Shown: in pieces, positions 46,454 through 58,660 of the stretch
Numbering within the stretch: the first letter of the stretch is position 1
Layout: each line of letters opens with the position of its first letter
Source of the DNA: Paraphaeosphaeria minitans
Lineage: Eukaryota; Ascomycota; Dothideomycetes; Pleosporales; Didymosphaeriaceae
DNA length: 64,000 bases
NCBI GenBank assembly: GCA_015832175.1
Contig: WJXW01000001.1
Span: forward strand, 4,030,001-4,094,000
Direction of reading: 5' to 3'
Notes under the pieces: model-generated
Seen by the model: only the letters and a program-made list of their open reading frames with translations
Told to the model about the DNA's origin: nothing
Databases searched by the model: none
Program-made: the position numbers and the translations under genes

Positions 46454-48397
46454 TCTTTCAAGACTGGCACCACAAGATGTATTTTCACGACGCCATGACT
46501 CATGACGCCTTGAGGCACCTTTTGTTTATTGGAGCCATAGTCGTTAATTTAGTTCGAGTTGTTTGCCCATGCCAGTGGGCAGCAATCTACCACTTCCGAC
46601 CGTAGGTCGGCTGTGTATAGTTCAACCCAGCCTGAACGTGTCCCTACCCGCGTTCAAGGCATTGTTTCATAGATAGTCAATTGCGTCGGCTATGGGTGGT
46701 TTAGCGAGCGAGCGATGCGTACATAAACGTTGTTCAAGAATGGGTGGCTATTTGATTTGCATGGCGGGGGGGCTCAAAAGTCCTAGGCTAGGCATCGGTG
46801 TTTGTTCGATTGAATAGACCGTTCGGTTTTCACCATGCGTGCGCACCGTCTAGCCTTGGCTTTGCACATTGGTGATGCTGCGCATGCTGCCACTCGACTG
46901 CACCTCCGGAACATTTGCTGACGCTATTGACGCTGGGCCGCAAGCTGCAGGGCTGACGCGAAGCCCACACCAGCCGAGCGATGGTCACCTGCACATGGCC
47001 AACGCAAGCGCAGGCAGAGATTTCACGAAAACCGATTGACTGTGATCGGCCATGGGTCTTTTTTAGTCTGCCGGCCCTGACCTGCTGCATCATGGTTCAT
47101 CGGATGGTGGGGACTGGCTGGAAACCTCTGTCCGTTGCTTTTTGCGGCTGTGGACGCTGGCCCACGGCAGTTGGGTGGAAGTGTTTACGGGAGACGGTTG
47201 ATTCCACAATCCATGGGCAACAATGACAAAGTCCTACCTATATCTACCTAGTTCATTGTTGCCCTCTGCCCCGATACCACCTCATTGTGGTCTAACGCGC
47301 TGTTAGGAAAAAAGCTTGCTTGAAAGTTGGAAAGCCTCCCTTGATCCACAGCCTAATCTACAGCTTCACTGTTTGCAGGTTCCCGCTTCCCGCTTCCCGC
47401 TTCCCGCGCCCTCGAGCCCCACCACAAACTCTTTCGTTGCTTCTGCGGTCCGCAGCGAGGCACCGCCTCCTCCGTCGCCGGGTCTGGCGCACATGCTCGG
47501 ATGCGGTACAGGCGCAGCGAGGCACGACCCAATGGGGAAAATGTCTCACGCGCATAAAGCTCTATGCGAGCGCGGGTACGGTTGTGTATTTCGATACGCA
47601 GGTCCGCAGGTATCTATCGCGACCAGGAATGGGTATCTAGCTCCGCGCGGAAGACGTGTGGAGCAGCGTGAGAAACAAGCTGCCGCCGTGGCCTCTAGCG
47701 AAGCTTGAAAGCCTTTGACTTGTGAGCCACGGAGCCATGTCATCAGAGTTCGGATTGGTGGTAATACTGCGATTCCAAGCCACAGCACGACTATGACTCA
47801 GGGAGGATCTTCCTCCGCGTTGTCTAGACGGCAGCAGATGGCATCTGTGGGATATTCCGTAATCGAAGCCAACCGAGCACGCACAGATGCTTCTCCGAGC
47901 AACAATGCGGAGTTTTCATCTGAAGATGTTGTGGACGGTTTGCTTGGGTGCATGTGGGTTTGTCCACGTTGAGATCCATGTAATAGAAATCAAGTCCCCG
48001 TCAGTGAACACAGCGAGTGAGCGTACGTTGGAATTCCCGACACCGCTAACGCAGCTGCACTCTGCCCTTTTGACCGTAAGCCCAAGACCTGTCACCTTGA
48101 AGAACCGCCATCATCATGTTACAATCCGATGATCACGATGAGGGTTGGCCACCATCATCCCAGCCTATTCAGCGTCGAGTGGACACTTGTGTTTGGGTCG
48201 ATAGTAGTAGGCGATGAATGGATAAAAGACTTATTTTCTATTTCCTTGCGCTCAGTACTGGTGTGCAGGCAGGTATCCTCGTCCTGTAATCTAATAGAAA
48301 CGCCAGTCATGCCACCCTTGTAACATAAGTTATGAGCTGCACGTGGTGTGCAGCACAAACTTAGACCAAACGAAAAAAAAAACCAGACCCGAGTCGC
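46454..48397. other. Convergent intergenic region, no gene recognised
   Basis: 1.9 kb between the 3' ends of the copper-fist and REI1 genes. Several frames are open (the longest about 130 codons near 47316), but they lack ATG starts, family motifs or plausible introns. It holds a small tandem array of CTTCCCG (47376-47402) and a hairpin CCGACC...GGTCGG near 46597-46611 that could lie in a transcript 3' end. Confidence 0.4.
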
Positions 48398-50146
48398 TCA
48401 CTGAAGCAAGTGGTCGCGGAAATGCTTTTGATGGTTGGCACGTTTCTCGTTACCAGCCAGGTAATTTGTCCTGTGGCGCTGCTCCCGCTTCTGCTCCCGC
48501 TTCTCGACGGCGCGGATCTCAGCCTTTTTCGAATCGCTCACGCCGACCATACCAAGGCCACCGTTGGCGCGGGTGGTGAGTTGTTGCCGGCCACGTCCGT
48601 CGTCTTCCATGCTTACGTCTTCGTCAGAATCAGACGAAGCCGCTCCTGCGATGGCACGTCGTTGTGCAGCCTCCATGCGCTCAGCAACTCCAGGGTAGTT
48701 GCGTAGGTTCTGACGGTAGTATTTGTTGAGTGACCTATGGCCTGCAACGCGACCTGTTGGGAGGTGGAGCTCGTAGTCGTCGTGGTAGACAGCTACTGGC
48801 GTGGCGTGGGCATGCGAGTGGAAACCGTCGGCATTCTTGTGTGGTCGAGGATCGCCGTGGGCGTGGTGTTTTGATTTGTTGAGAAGCTTGTGGCGGTGGG
48901 TACGATCAATCGGAACGGCGGTGATCTCGTCGGTTGGCACGCTCGACACAGTGCTGTCGGTCTCCCACCCTTCGTCTTCCTCACCCGAGTGGACGGCATC
49001 ATGATCCTCGGTTGTGGTGAGCGTCTTCCGTGCTGCGCCCAGCTTCACGCCGCCGCCGCCCGCAGTTGATGTGGAGTCATCCGAATCCATGTCTTGCTCC
49101 ATCTCGTTGAACCGGTCCGCGTCGGGGTATGAGCTCCGGAAATCATAGAAGTCGCCAATCTCGACGAGCTCTTCGTCGGTCTCGAAACCGATCATGCAAT
49201 GCCCTCGGTCGCGCATATGGGTCTGGATGCCGTGTGACGAGTGAGCGTGCTTGTGGCACTTGAGGCATTCATGTTGCTCGTAGATTTTGTCGTGCAAGTG
49301 CTTAATGAGGCTTTCGGGCTCGACGAGGAACTCTTTCTCCGGGATAAACATGCCGTGGTGGCGGCCCATGTGGTGAAGGTTGAGCGAGAAGTTGGGAGAG
49401 CGGTAGTTGCAGAACAAGCAGTCCTGGAGAGGGTCCGTTTGTATCTTGTTGCTGGACGTGACTGGTGACGTATCCTCCTCTTTGGCACTCTCGTTGGTAG
49501 CGGTTGGGGACAGTGTATGCTCAGGGTTTCCGGCAGTTCGCGAAGGGTGGGGGCGTGTAGGGCGGCGCGAAAGGGGCTCGGAAGCGTCGATGCTCGTGTC
49601 CCTGATGCCATCGACCACGTCCGCGAAGTCCTTCTCGGCCTCGGGGTCCAGCTCAGGCGTCTCCGAGTCTGCGGTCGAGGCCATGGACTCGCCCAGACTG
49701 AAGGCGGAGCTCATGACGGAGCCCGTGACGGAGGCGGCATCGTCGAAGCCGGCCTTTGCGAGGTTGGCCCTGTGCTTCTGGCTGTTGAGATGGTTGTTGT
49801 AGGCATTCTCGCTGTAGTACGTCTTCTGGCAAGGGCCGCAGGATTTCTCGAACGAGGCTCTGGCGGCGGTGGCGGCGGCCGAGGCCTTGTTGGCCAGGAC
49901 CTTCTCTGTGAAGACTTCCGAGGAGAGGGGCGGCAGCGAGGCGACGCGACGCTTAAGGTTGTAGCGGCTGCGGGGGGTGGTGGTCAGTACCTGCGTGACA
50001 CGTGCTCGTTGGCGGGGCACTCACTGCCAGTCGGTCTGCATGTGGGCGCGCTGCAGGTCGCCGGAGCGGAAGGCAACCTGGCACGTGTTGCATGTGAAGG
50101 GGTGCGTGGAGTGCACCGAGGGCGAAGAGGCTGCGTGGGTCGCCAT
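48398..50146 (-). CDS. REI1: REI1, cytoplasmic pre-60S ribosome maturation factor
   Basis: Zinc-finger protein that, in yeast, recycles Arx1 and Alb1 from cytoplasmic pre-60S subunits (human ZNF622 homologue). Exons 50146-50025 and 49967-48398, intron 57 bp, 563 residues. Finger 1 is C19-x2-C22-x12-H35-x5-H41, split by the intron at its last His and followed by the family signature R-Y-N-L-K-R-R. Finger 2 is C84-x2-C87-x12-H100-x5-H106. The central C-L-F-C-N and H-E-C-L-K-C fingers (about residues 230-310) are followed by the conserved D-x-x-G-H-C-M region and, near the C-terminus, L-P-x-G-R-x-x-G-H-R-S-L-x-x-Y-Y-R-Q-N. The C-terminus is basic. The start at 50146 gives the canonical length and first finger. 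Upstream lies a (GGTGTG)n array (separate entry). Confidence 0.95.
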
Positions 50147-50151
50147 GTTGC

Positions 50152-50192
50152 CGGTGTGGGTGTGGGTGTGGGTGTGGGTGTGGGTGTGGTGG
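50152..50192. repeat. (GGTGTG)n tandem array upstream of REI1
   Basis: About six copies of GGTGTG directly upstream of the REI1 start codon (CACACC on the REI1 strand), hence in its 5' leader or core promoter. Confidence 0.85.
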
Positions 50193-50856
50193 ACTGCGAG
50201 GGGTGAGTGGAAGAGGCGCAGAATGTATTATGGAAATTCCGAGTGGAGTTTCGGTACCGTGTGGGCCACAGCCGGGCTGCAGGCGCCGAGAATTTTTGCT
50301 ACAGCGTCAAACAGGGCGACGACTGCTTAGCAAGCGGCGTATTGGATTGAGTCTGGCGCTGGCGGTGGTGGTGGTGGTGGGTGCATGCGCGTGTCGCAAG
50401 TTGCAGATGGCCCTGGGTTGTTGCTGTGTAGTAAGTGCGGTGACTTTCTGGACTGCGGGCACTGCGGGCACTGCGGGCACTGCGGGCAGGCAGGATGGTG
50501 ACGTGACGTTTTTTCGCAGCCAAGGCGGGCGGCGAAAAGGCAAGCGAGGAGCTAACAAGAGTGCGTTACTGCGCCATCAGCCCTATCTCTACCGCCGAGC
50601 CTGCGCGCGTCGAGCTTCACCATGGCCACTACGCGCGCCGTGACGGACAACCTCCCTCCCGCCCGCACGCCCACCGCCGCTCCTGTGCCGGTGCCGGTGC
50701 CTGTGCCTGTGCCTGTCCTTGTGGCTGCGCCTGCGACTGCGACTGTGACTGCACAGCTCCTCGCCGCCGCCACCGCCGCCGCGTAACCAGAGAGCACACG
50801 CAACCAGAAAGCACACCCAGAAAGCACACCCAACCAGAAAGGACACGCCCAATGAC
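50193..50856. promoter_or_regulatory. Shared upstream region between REI1 and the HECT gene
   Basis: Divergent intergenic region. It holds a nine-base ACTGCGGGC array (four copies, about 50457-50492), a GGTGCCGGTGCC/TGTGCC-type array (about 50687-50735) and CACACCC/AGAAAGCACACCC units (about 50795-50850). No gene recognised; open frames on both strands are caused by the repeats. Confidence 0.5.
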
Positions 50857-53800
50857 ATGACGGCGTCGCATGCCGGCTCCAATGTCGGCTCCAATGTCGG
50901 CTCCAGCTTCGGCTCCAGCTTCGGCTCTAGCTTCGGCTCCTCTGACGGCTCCAGTGTCGTTGCCCGCGACCACATCGTAGACGTCGCCGACACACACCGC
51001 ATCCTCGAGTGTTCGCAAGCTGCGCGGCTGCGCGTCTTCCAACGGCTCCTCCGATGGTGAGCCTGTGCCGATGCCGCTGCTCGCCCTGCCCCTGTTGACT
51101 GCTGCAGCTACATGTCGCAGATCCTCTACGGCTGCACGAGCACCTACTGCACCACCACGACCTGTCTCTCTTGCAACAAGCGCCTCGTGTCGCGGCCCTT
51201 TCGACCCCCCACCCAGCTGACCGCGCGTGCCCTGGCCTTCTACCTCGCGAGCCAGCATGATCCGCACCGTCGTCTTTGCCCCCACGAGCTCAACGTCGAT
51301 CCCGACACGCTCGAGATTCAAGGCGTACAAGCCGAATACATACAAGCCGAAGACGGAACCCATGATACAACGTGCCATGTCCTTCCTTCCATGCTCACCA
51401 GCACTGCCAGCGCCGCGCCTGGCTGCCTACAGAATGCTACACACTTAGACCCTATAGCAGAGGCACTTGGCCACCGCCATCCGGCGCGGAAAGACCCAAA
51501 GTCGCTGGCGCAGAATCTATACGACACCCTCACCGTCATCTTCGCCTATTCCAAGCACATTCCCAGCCCGCTGTCCATTCTACCGTCACTTGCTTCGCCG
51601 TTTGATCGAGAGCCAATGTCGCTACCCGACGACAAACGCCAGTCCTTGTCTCACACGGCCCCTGACGCCCCTCTTTACGAATCCCTTGACGGTGCAGACA
51701 AGCGCATAATGGTAGCCAGCCGCCTAATTGCCGGTATGCCGACGACGGTGACGACGGGTGCTCCCCAACTCGAATCATCAACGGACAATGGTCGCAACGA
51801 TCCTGCGACAACTTACGGCGACGGGCGACCCGCAACAATGCCCGTCATCTCGCATCTCACCTGCCAAATCATGGACCAGCTGAAAGGGGTAGTACATCAT
51901 CGGAGAGACCAGTACCAAGCGTCAAATTCCGTCGTTGACTATGACGCGAACAGACGATATCGACCCGCCAAACCCTTTGTAAACAGGGCTTTATACTACT
52001 CTCTTAGCGACGCAGAAACTCTCTTGAAATCATTCCGGGATCATCTTAGCGAAGACTTGAAGTATTCTCCGCTCCCTCATCTCGATGCTCATTATCTGTC
52101 ACACGCTTTCAGGGATTGGAATCAAAGGAATGGTGCTTTGATATTTGACAGCTTGTATGAGGCTCTGGAAGCACTTTTCAGACCACCCCCAGAGATTGAT
52201 ACACAAAAGAGCCCGCGCCTGAAAGCTTCACGTAAAGTTACGCCCCCATCGCAACCTACTGCTCCCAACGACGCGTCTGGGAGATATCTATCAACTTTAG
52301 AGGCCGCCCACTTGATCATGATTTGCATTCACGCCTTGACATCCTCGATACCCGTCGGCTGGCCTCACACGTGGGTCCAGGTGCGCAAACTCAGGGGCTG
52401 GGGAGTGGTCATTCCCGGCGCGCCTCTCAAGACAACTCAGAGCGACGACTTCGTGCACCCTTGGCTTGATATCGTCGATCAGTTGGAGTATGAGCCGGCC
52501 ATACGTTTAGCAACACGACTACTGCAAGCTATCGGAACAAGGAGATGTCATGAGCATATCCTTGCAACAATGGAGGCCCAAGACGAAGGTCAACGACCGA
52601 CAGACGCATCTTCCGGCGTGGAACGCTTACTTCTCGTATTACTGGGACATCTTACCCAAGTTGAGAAAGCTGCGCTGCAGCGCAAGGGAAAGATGAGGTC
52701 AGCTCAAACCGTTGACGAGGATCCTGGTTGGACCATCACTGCCACCTGGATGGAGTGGCTCCGCACCGTCATTGTCAAGCAGTGGGATGGCAATGTTGAC
52801 ATCAACAAATGGGGCAGCGTCGGTACCGCAGTCACCATCATGACCCATTTACGTCAGTCGTACCCATGTTCTGTTTCAACACGCTCGCTAATCATTGCAG
52901 ACGCCAACATGGAATCTTTGAATCTGTGCCCCAACATGTTTCTGATACCTCATTTCCATGAGGAGATTGACTGTATACAGGCACCGCTTGATTATCTGAA
53001 GTACAAGGAGCGACCAAATTCGTTCAATATCCTACAACACCACATGTTCTTCACGCAAGATGCCCTTGTGGGATACTTTCGTGCTATCAACTTCAATCGG
53101 ATGTTCAAGCAATTCCAAAAGTCGGCTCGCATCACCAACTTTCAGTCACGGTGGGACCAGATCGTCAGCAACCCTCGACACTGGAATGTCGCCATGGATC
53201 ACCTTGAAGTGTCTCTTGCGGAGCACCTAGTGCTAGACGTCACTCGACAAAATCCACTCGAGGAGACCTTGGACGAGTTATGGGGACAAGAAAAGCGCAA
53301 GCTCTTGAAGCCACTGAAAGTCAGGATAGGCATTCTAGAAGGAGAAGTCGGCCTGGACCAGGGCGGTGTTACGTACGAATTCTTCAGGCTGATACTCAAC
53401 GAAGCTTTCGAGCCTGAGCATGGTATACCACCACTCTTTCCCTTGGTGCATTCTTACTGACTTGCTAGGTATGTTTACTGTCGATGCAGACAACGGCATG
53501 ACATGGTTCCAGCCCGCATCACTCGAGCCTCTCTGGAAATTCGAGATGGTCGGCGTCCTCCTCTCGCTTGCCATCTACAATGGCATTACCCTTCCTCTGA
53601 CGTTTCCTATCGCCCTGTATGATTACGTTCTGTCCGAGGAACACAATAGCGAAGACATGACTGCCGTCGACTTCATTGCCGACGGCTGGCCAACGCTGGC
53701 AAAATCTTTTCGGGAGTTCCTTGCCTACCCCGGCGAGGTCGCAGACGTGTTTATGCGCGACTACACATTCAGCTTCTCGGTCTTCGGTCAGAATATTGAC

Positions 53801-54466
53801 GTTGACATGCAAGCGTTCCGCGACTGCACATGGCCAGAGTCTACCTCCGGTTCAGAGAGCTCGTCGCCCAGCGCTGATATGCCACCCTGTCGAAGCCTGC
53901 ATGACGCCTCGTGGCGACGACCGAAGGACGTGCGAACCAACCCGCCGACCGTGACAAACGAGGACAGGGAACAGTACGTCTGTGATTATGTCGAATGGCT
54001 TACCTACAGGTCCGTTGAGCGACAGCTCGAAGCCTTTGCGCGCGGATTTCACGCTTGTCTCCACCGCACGTCTCTTTCCTTCTTCACGCCCTCCACGCTG
54101 CGCTCCCTGGTTGAGGGTTCGCCAACTATATCGATTTCGCTCCTCCGCACGCAGGCCGTGCGCTACGCAACACCGTATCATGCTACGCACCCCACAATTC
54201 AGGATTTCTGGGCTGTAGTCGAAGGGTACGACAATGAGGAAAAGAGGAAACTCCTCGAGTTCGTGACAGCAAATGAAAGAATCCCAATTACCGGTTACGA
54301 CAGTGTGAAGTTTGAGATCAGCAGGAGTGGAGGTGATACGGAGAATTTGCCAACGAGCAGTACGTGCTTCGGCACGTTGTATCTACCGGAATACAAGGGT
54401 ATAGGAAAATTAAAGAAAAAGCTAGGAATCGCTATACGGAACAGTGAGGGGTTTGGAATCGTGTAG
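50857..54466 (+). CDS. HECT-type E3 ubiquitin ligase, HUL4-like
   Basis: Transfers ubiquitin from an E2 through a catalytic Cys to substrates. Predicted exons 50857-51056, 51108-52852, 52901-53422 and 53469-54466. The 48 bp third-exon boundary intron (52853-52900) has no stop and is a multiple of three, so the protein is 1154 residues if spliced, 1170 if not. The N-terminus carries Gly/Ser repeats encoded by 12 bp tandem units (50877-50955), then a conserved D-T-H-x-I-L-E segment and a Cys-rich Y-G-C...C...C-L-S-C region resembling the AZUL-type zinc domain of UBE3A relatives. The HECT domain starts near 53300 (L-D-Q-G-G-V-T-Y-E-F-F) and ends with L-P-T-S-S-T-C-F-G-T-L-Y-L-P-E-Y. The catalytic Cys codon is 54365-54367, 33 codons before the stop. 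The start codon is less certain than the rest. Confidence 0.85.
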
Positions 54467-54816
54467 CGTTAACATGGGTTGTCGGTCATTGTACTATACT
54501 AGGTGGACGCTTTGGATAGGGGTTGGCCCCAATGTGTTGCGTGGTCAATTACGTTCGGGGTGAATAAGCCGATGAACGGAGGGAACTGCATTCGCTGTGT
54601 GAAGTACTAGTGTACGATAGTGTTTGGTTCTCAGCATAGCAGCCACGGCATGGCGGCTCTTGTCGAAATGTAGCGTGTAGATCTCATCAACATCACTTTC
54701 GTCGTCGACTGGCGAAGCGATGTTTACATGGAATGTTGAAATGACCGATGACAACATAACGCTTACGGAAGTAGAAAACAAAGCCAAAAGGGTATACGCG
54801 GAACTCAAGCCAACCT
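54467..54816. other. Convergent 3' spacer
   Basis: 350 bp between the stops of the HECT and transporter genes. Nothing beyond presumptive 3' untranslated sequence. Confidence 0.4.
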
Positions 54817-56260
54817 CTAATCCTCTTCGTGAGCTAAAAGCCCAGCGCTTTCCTCGTGCCGATGCCCGACAGACCTCCAGAATGGTCTACCCTCACGACG
54901 CTCCAGCAATTCCTCCACCCTTCTCGCCGCTTTGAAACCAAAGTGCCACACCAGTCCGGCAATGAAACCAACAGCATCATTACGGAAGGCCAACAGGGTC
55001 GCCACCGTGACCAGCATGACCATGAATCTTTCTTTCCGCTCAGTCTCGCCAAGCTCTTTCAGCCTCTTGCCGTCCCACGAGTTACTTCTGTCTAGCACAC
55101 GCAAATCACGAGCATCCGTGTTGACGCTCTCGCCGACTTTGGCTAGCTCGAGTCCAGCCGCAAGAATAAGCACACCGAGAAGCGAGCTGGGTATGCCAGA
55201 GAGAACACTGACGATGGGCCCGGGTTCAAAGAAGGCGATGATGCCGAGGATGAACTTGAGAGCACCGAGGCAGATGATGCTGGCGCCGCTGCGCGCACCG
55301 AAGCGGTACTGCCCGGCTAGACCGCCCGAACCGTGGCAAGTCGGCATGCCGCCAAACCAACATGCTACCAAATTGATTGCGGCCACGGAAACACCTAGTT
55401 CGGTCACAGAGGGAGATGCAGGATATGGCGGCGAGGGCAGCAGGTCAGAGGCAAGTGCTGCGGCCGCGATGACAGAGTTGAGCAACGTGAGGGGGAGTTG
55501 GCCCAGAGATGCAGTCGTGGTAGCTTTCCAAAAGTCCTGGCCGGATGGATGGAGGATAGGGATGTCGATGACCGCTGGTGTTGACGTGCTGCCAGTCGGA
55601 GCTAAGATGGAGAGGACGATGCCGACGCCGAAGATGATCAAGGTATAGGGCAGTTTTGGGTATGCGAATGTAAGGAGCAATAGAAACACTGCCGCGATGG
55701 CCCACAGTAAATTATCGCCCCACCACGGGCCAGTCCAGCTAAGCGGTGCAAGCATTTTCGTACCTGCGCTGAGACATAGAGATAGGCCGGCACCGACTTG
55801 GATGCCCTTGACCACCGGGATGGGAGTCAGTCTGTTTGCGTGGTTGATAAGGCCGGTGACGCTCAATATGCCAGCCAAGGATGCAACCTGTAAACTAGGT
55901 TCAGACGGATTCAGGCACATTGCGTCAAATAGTGCTTCGGCTTACCACTACACCAGCAGCGGCCGTCTCTTCCAGCGTGAACTTCCTCGCTATCGCTACG
56001 GCTGCTATTGCCTTCATGGGTTGCACCGGTAGCGGAATGCCGAATGCGACGCCTGTGAGTATGTTGGCAGCTCCCGTGAAGAGGAGTGTCGCAGGCAAGG
56101 AGATGGATCTAGTGATGACGAGGGCCGTCATGAGTGGCAAGAGGGTGCCCAGGTCGCCCAGCGACCCAGAGAGCTCTGCCAGAGGGGCTGATGTGAAGGT
56201 GTCGACATTGTGTCTGTGCACCTTGCGAAGTCGGGGGAGCGGATTGTCGATGGAGATCAT
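54817..56260 (-). CDS. MOT1-type molybdate transporter
   Basis: Membrane protein predicted to import molybdate for molybdenum-cofactor synthesis (MOT1 family, related to SulP sulfate transporters but lacking a STAS domain). Exons 56260-55946 and 55887-54817 (58 bp intron), 461 residues, typical for the family. Two family signatures are present: P-V-Q-P-M-K-A near residues 78-84, and G-G-M-P-T-C-H-G-S-G-G at 284-294 followed by L-A-G-Q-Y-R-F-G-A-R-S-G. About ten hydrophobic segments are visible, for example around residues 105-125, 160-200 and 320-365. The N-terminal E-L-S-G-S-L-G-D-L-G-T opens the transport domain. The Met at 56260 is preferred because the open frame upstream (to 56638) has no family similarity. 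It converges with the HECT gene. Confidence 0.9.
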
Positions 56261-57047
56261 GTCGACGAGGGGGGAGCGAGGCGGAGACGCGGAAGATGGG
56301 CAAGTCACCGAGCGAGAAACGAACGTGCGGACACCGTAGGAGAACAGGGCGGGGGTCAAAAGAAGACGGACATTGTACCTAGCAATGATACCAAAGGTGG
56401 GGATGCAGTCGGAGGCCGGCAATGGATGATGGTTAGTACCTAGACTATCCACCGGTAACACCCGCGTGTCCGCGCCGAACCCGACAATCAGTGCGTAGCT
56501 GCGATAGGGATGGCGTGTGTACTGGCCTGACGGCGTGCAGACGTGAGGGGTGAATTCTAGCGCTGCGATCGATGCAGCGCCATGTGGCTGCCTGTTAGGG
56601 CAGGTTAGTTGCATAGGGGGCTGCGCGAGCGTTGCCACAACCGCGGGCGGTGTTCGATGGGTAGAAGACGTTGCTGTGTTGGGAAGGTTCGCTTACCTCA
56701 TGAGCACCCCCTCATCTCCCGTCACTATCCAGCAACATCACTCAGTCCTCGCAAGTGTTTGCACTTCACTTGAATACTTCACACGCCCATCGACCCGAGT
56801 CCACCCAGACCATGTACACGGTGGCTTTCAGGACAGGAACGCACCAGAACACGATATGTCCATCAGGGAAGCGTGCCCTACCTTCGGATACTCGTGTGAA
56901 TATACAGCCAACGACTTTCGTGCCAAATAGCGGGGAGCTCAAGGCCTTTCTCCTGCCAATCTGGCTAGGCTCACTTCTCGCAGCCCCTAGGTGTGTAGGT
57001 TAAGTCGGCATCTCAAGGCCAGGACTCGGACGCGCGCAAGGACAGCT
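56261..57047. other. Upstream region of the transporter gene
   Basis: Open frames extend through 56261-56638 on the minus strand, but the composition and lack of similarity suggest 5' leader or promoter. No motif singled out. Confidence 0.35.
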
Positions 57048-57049
57048 TA

Positions 57050-57247
57050 CTGTGGTTGCAGCCCTATCTTGTTGCAGTGGGTCCTCCAACGTAGGAGTAC
57101 TTGGGGACGTATACGTCTCACTTCTTAAGTGATCTTTACCCCTCTAGTACAGTTATCTCCATTACGTGTTGTTGACCGCTAGTAGCTAGTCTCTGCTGAC
57201 AGGCTAAGACGTCTTCTGCAAAAAGATACCTATGGCTGCAACCGCAG
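57050..57247. mobile_element. Small TIR element (MITE), copy 1
   Basis: 198 bp with imperfect terminal inverted repeats of about 30 bp beginning CTGTGGTTGCAGCC (left) and CTGCGGTTGCAGCC (right, reverse complement). TA flanks both ends (57048-57049, 57248-57249). The TA target site suggests mobilisation by a Tc1/mariner-type transposase. No coding capacity. Confidence 0.75.
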
Positions 57248-57250
57248 TAA

Positions 57251-58492
57251 TTCGTTTCCTACTCACAAACGACCTCGGAAATCCACACCTCGCCAATGGA
57301 CCCTGGTTTTGCGTTGAATATTCCATCGCCACGCCAGACACTGTGCCGGGCGAGACACATTTACAACCGGACAGCATCGTAAGCTTAGAACACGCACAGA
57401 CAGAGCGATTGGTGAGCCGATACCACCATATCATGATAGAGTCCGAGGGTCGCGATTCATGCACGACGCCGTTGTTTCGTCATGCTGCGATTGCGAACAC
57501 AAATAGGTACTATGTTAGCTACCCCTAGCCAAATCTCCACACAAGAGTCGTGATATGCACAGTACTGAAAAACAGTGGGGGCCAATTTTGGCTGCGTCGT
57601 AAGCTCGGCGGTTAGTCCGAGTCGTCCTGTGTTACTTGATAACTGACGGAGATATGTTGCCGATCGAAAGGATCCACACATGCTCGACAAAATACACACG
57701 TGCGGCTCTGAATATTCTGAACTTAGTACTTCCATCGGCGCATTATATCTCTATGGCACCAAAAAATAATTATTCGAGACTCCTATAGAAACACGCGCAA
57801 GAAATTGTTACGTGTGTACGTTTTGGCGCAGCTCGATCCGAGGCTTTCTGTAGCAGCAGGGTGTGTACAACACCTTGCACAAGGAGCCATCCTCTGCAGG
57901 GAAATCTTCAACTTGAGCGTAGGTTAGGTAAGGGGCCACCTCATAGGCTAATGGCGGGACGGATGCGGAGTTCAACGGCTGCCACTGTTCAATAGTCAAA
58001 CATCATCGTGGTTCGGAGAGACAATCTTGCCGTGTTACATACACGCGTACTGGACGTCATATGGATCGAGAGTGGATCACGAGTGGCGCAGCATGTACCG
58101 ATTTGGCCACATCTGGCTGCTTCTCTCCCTGCTAACATACAACCACCCAACCAGGCTGAGCACGCTCGGGAGACTAGCGTCACAAGGTTCGTAATTTCAA
58201 CTAGCAAGCTGCCTCCTGCTAGGTGGGGCGTACCAGTCTCCCGAGCCTCCTGGGAGACTGTAGGTATGTATTGCGCCGGGTTACTCCCTAGCCAATCTCT
58301 ATACTGGCCTACGCCGATTCGGGTCTTAAGTCGAGACTCGAGTGTACACCATGCACGCTTCCATGCATGCACACGGGAAACCCCGAGCACGTTATAAAAC
58401 AGGGTTCCTGTCCTCTGTCGTTGTTCAGACACGACGTGCGCTTTGTGCACCGTTTTTGCACTCCTGATGTATGTGGCTTTAGGATATCACAG
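57251..58492. other. Gene-poor spacer, no gene recognised
   Basis: 1.2 kb. Two frames stand out, about 98 codons on plus (57232-57528, starting inside the TIR element) and 153 codons on minus (57989-58450), but neither shows a domain or a credible splice partner. A segment at about 58187-58266 is related to 60250-60354 (shared pieces such as CAAGGTTCG and CCAGTCT...CTGGGAGA), suggesting an old dispersed repeat. Confidence 0.35.
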
Positions 58493-58660
58493 TTACTGTG
58501 GTTGCAGCCCTATCTTTTTGCAGTGGGTCCTCTGAGGTTAAGTAAAAGGGCCTGGGCTATGCGTACTTTTACTTACATGGAAATGCACCTAACCCTTTTA
58601 GTTGTTATGTTCTTGAACTACCGCACTTCTGCAACCAGGCCAAGGAGTCTCTACTGCAAA

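Noticed and set aside
47316..47708. 130-codon plus frame between copper-fist and REI1
   Set aside because: No ATG start at its head, repeat-derived S/P-rich N-terminus, no family motif.
50629..51378. 249-codon minus frame over the HECT start region
   Set aside because: Antisense to a confidently assigned coding exon and to repeat arrays; low-complexity translation.
56261..56638. N-terminal extension of the transporter
   Set aside because: Open but unlike the family; the Met at 56260 gives normal length and motif spacing.
57989..58450. 153-codon minus frame
   Set aside because: No recognised domain, neighbouring repeats, composition not gene-like; left as unassigned.
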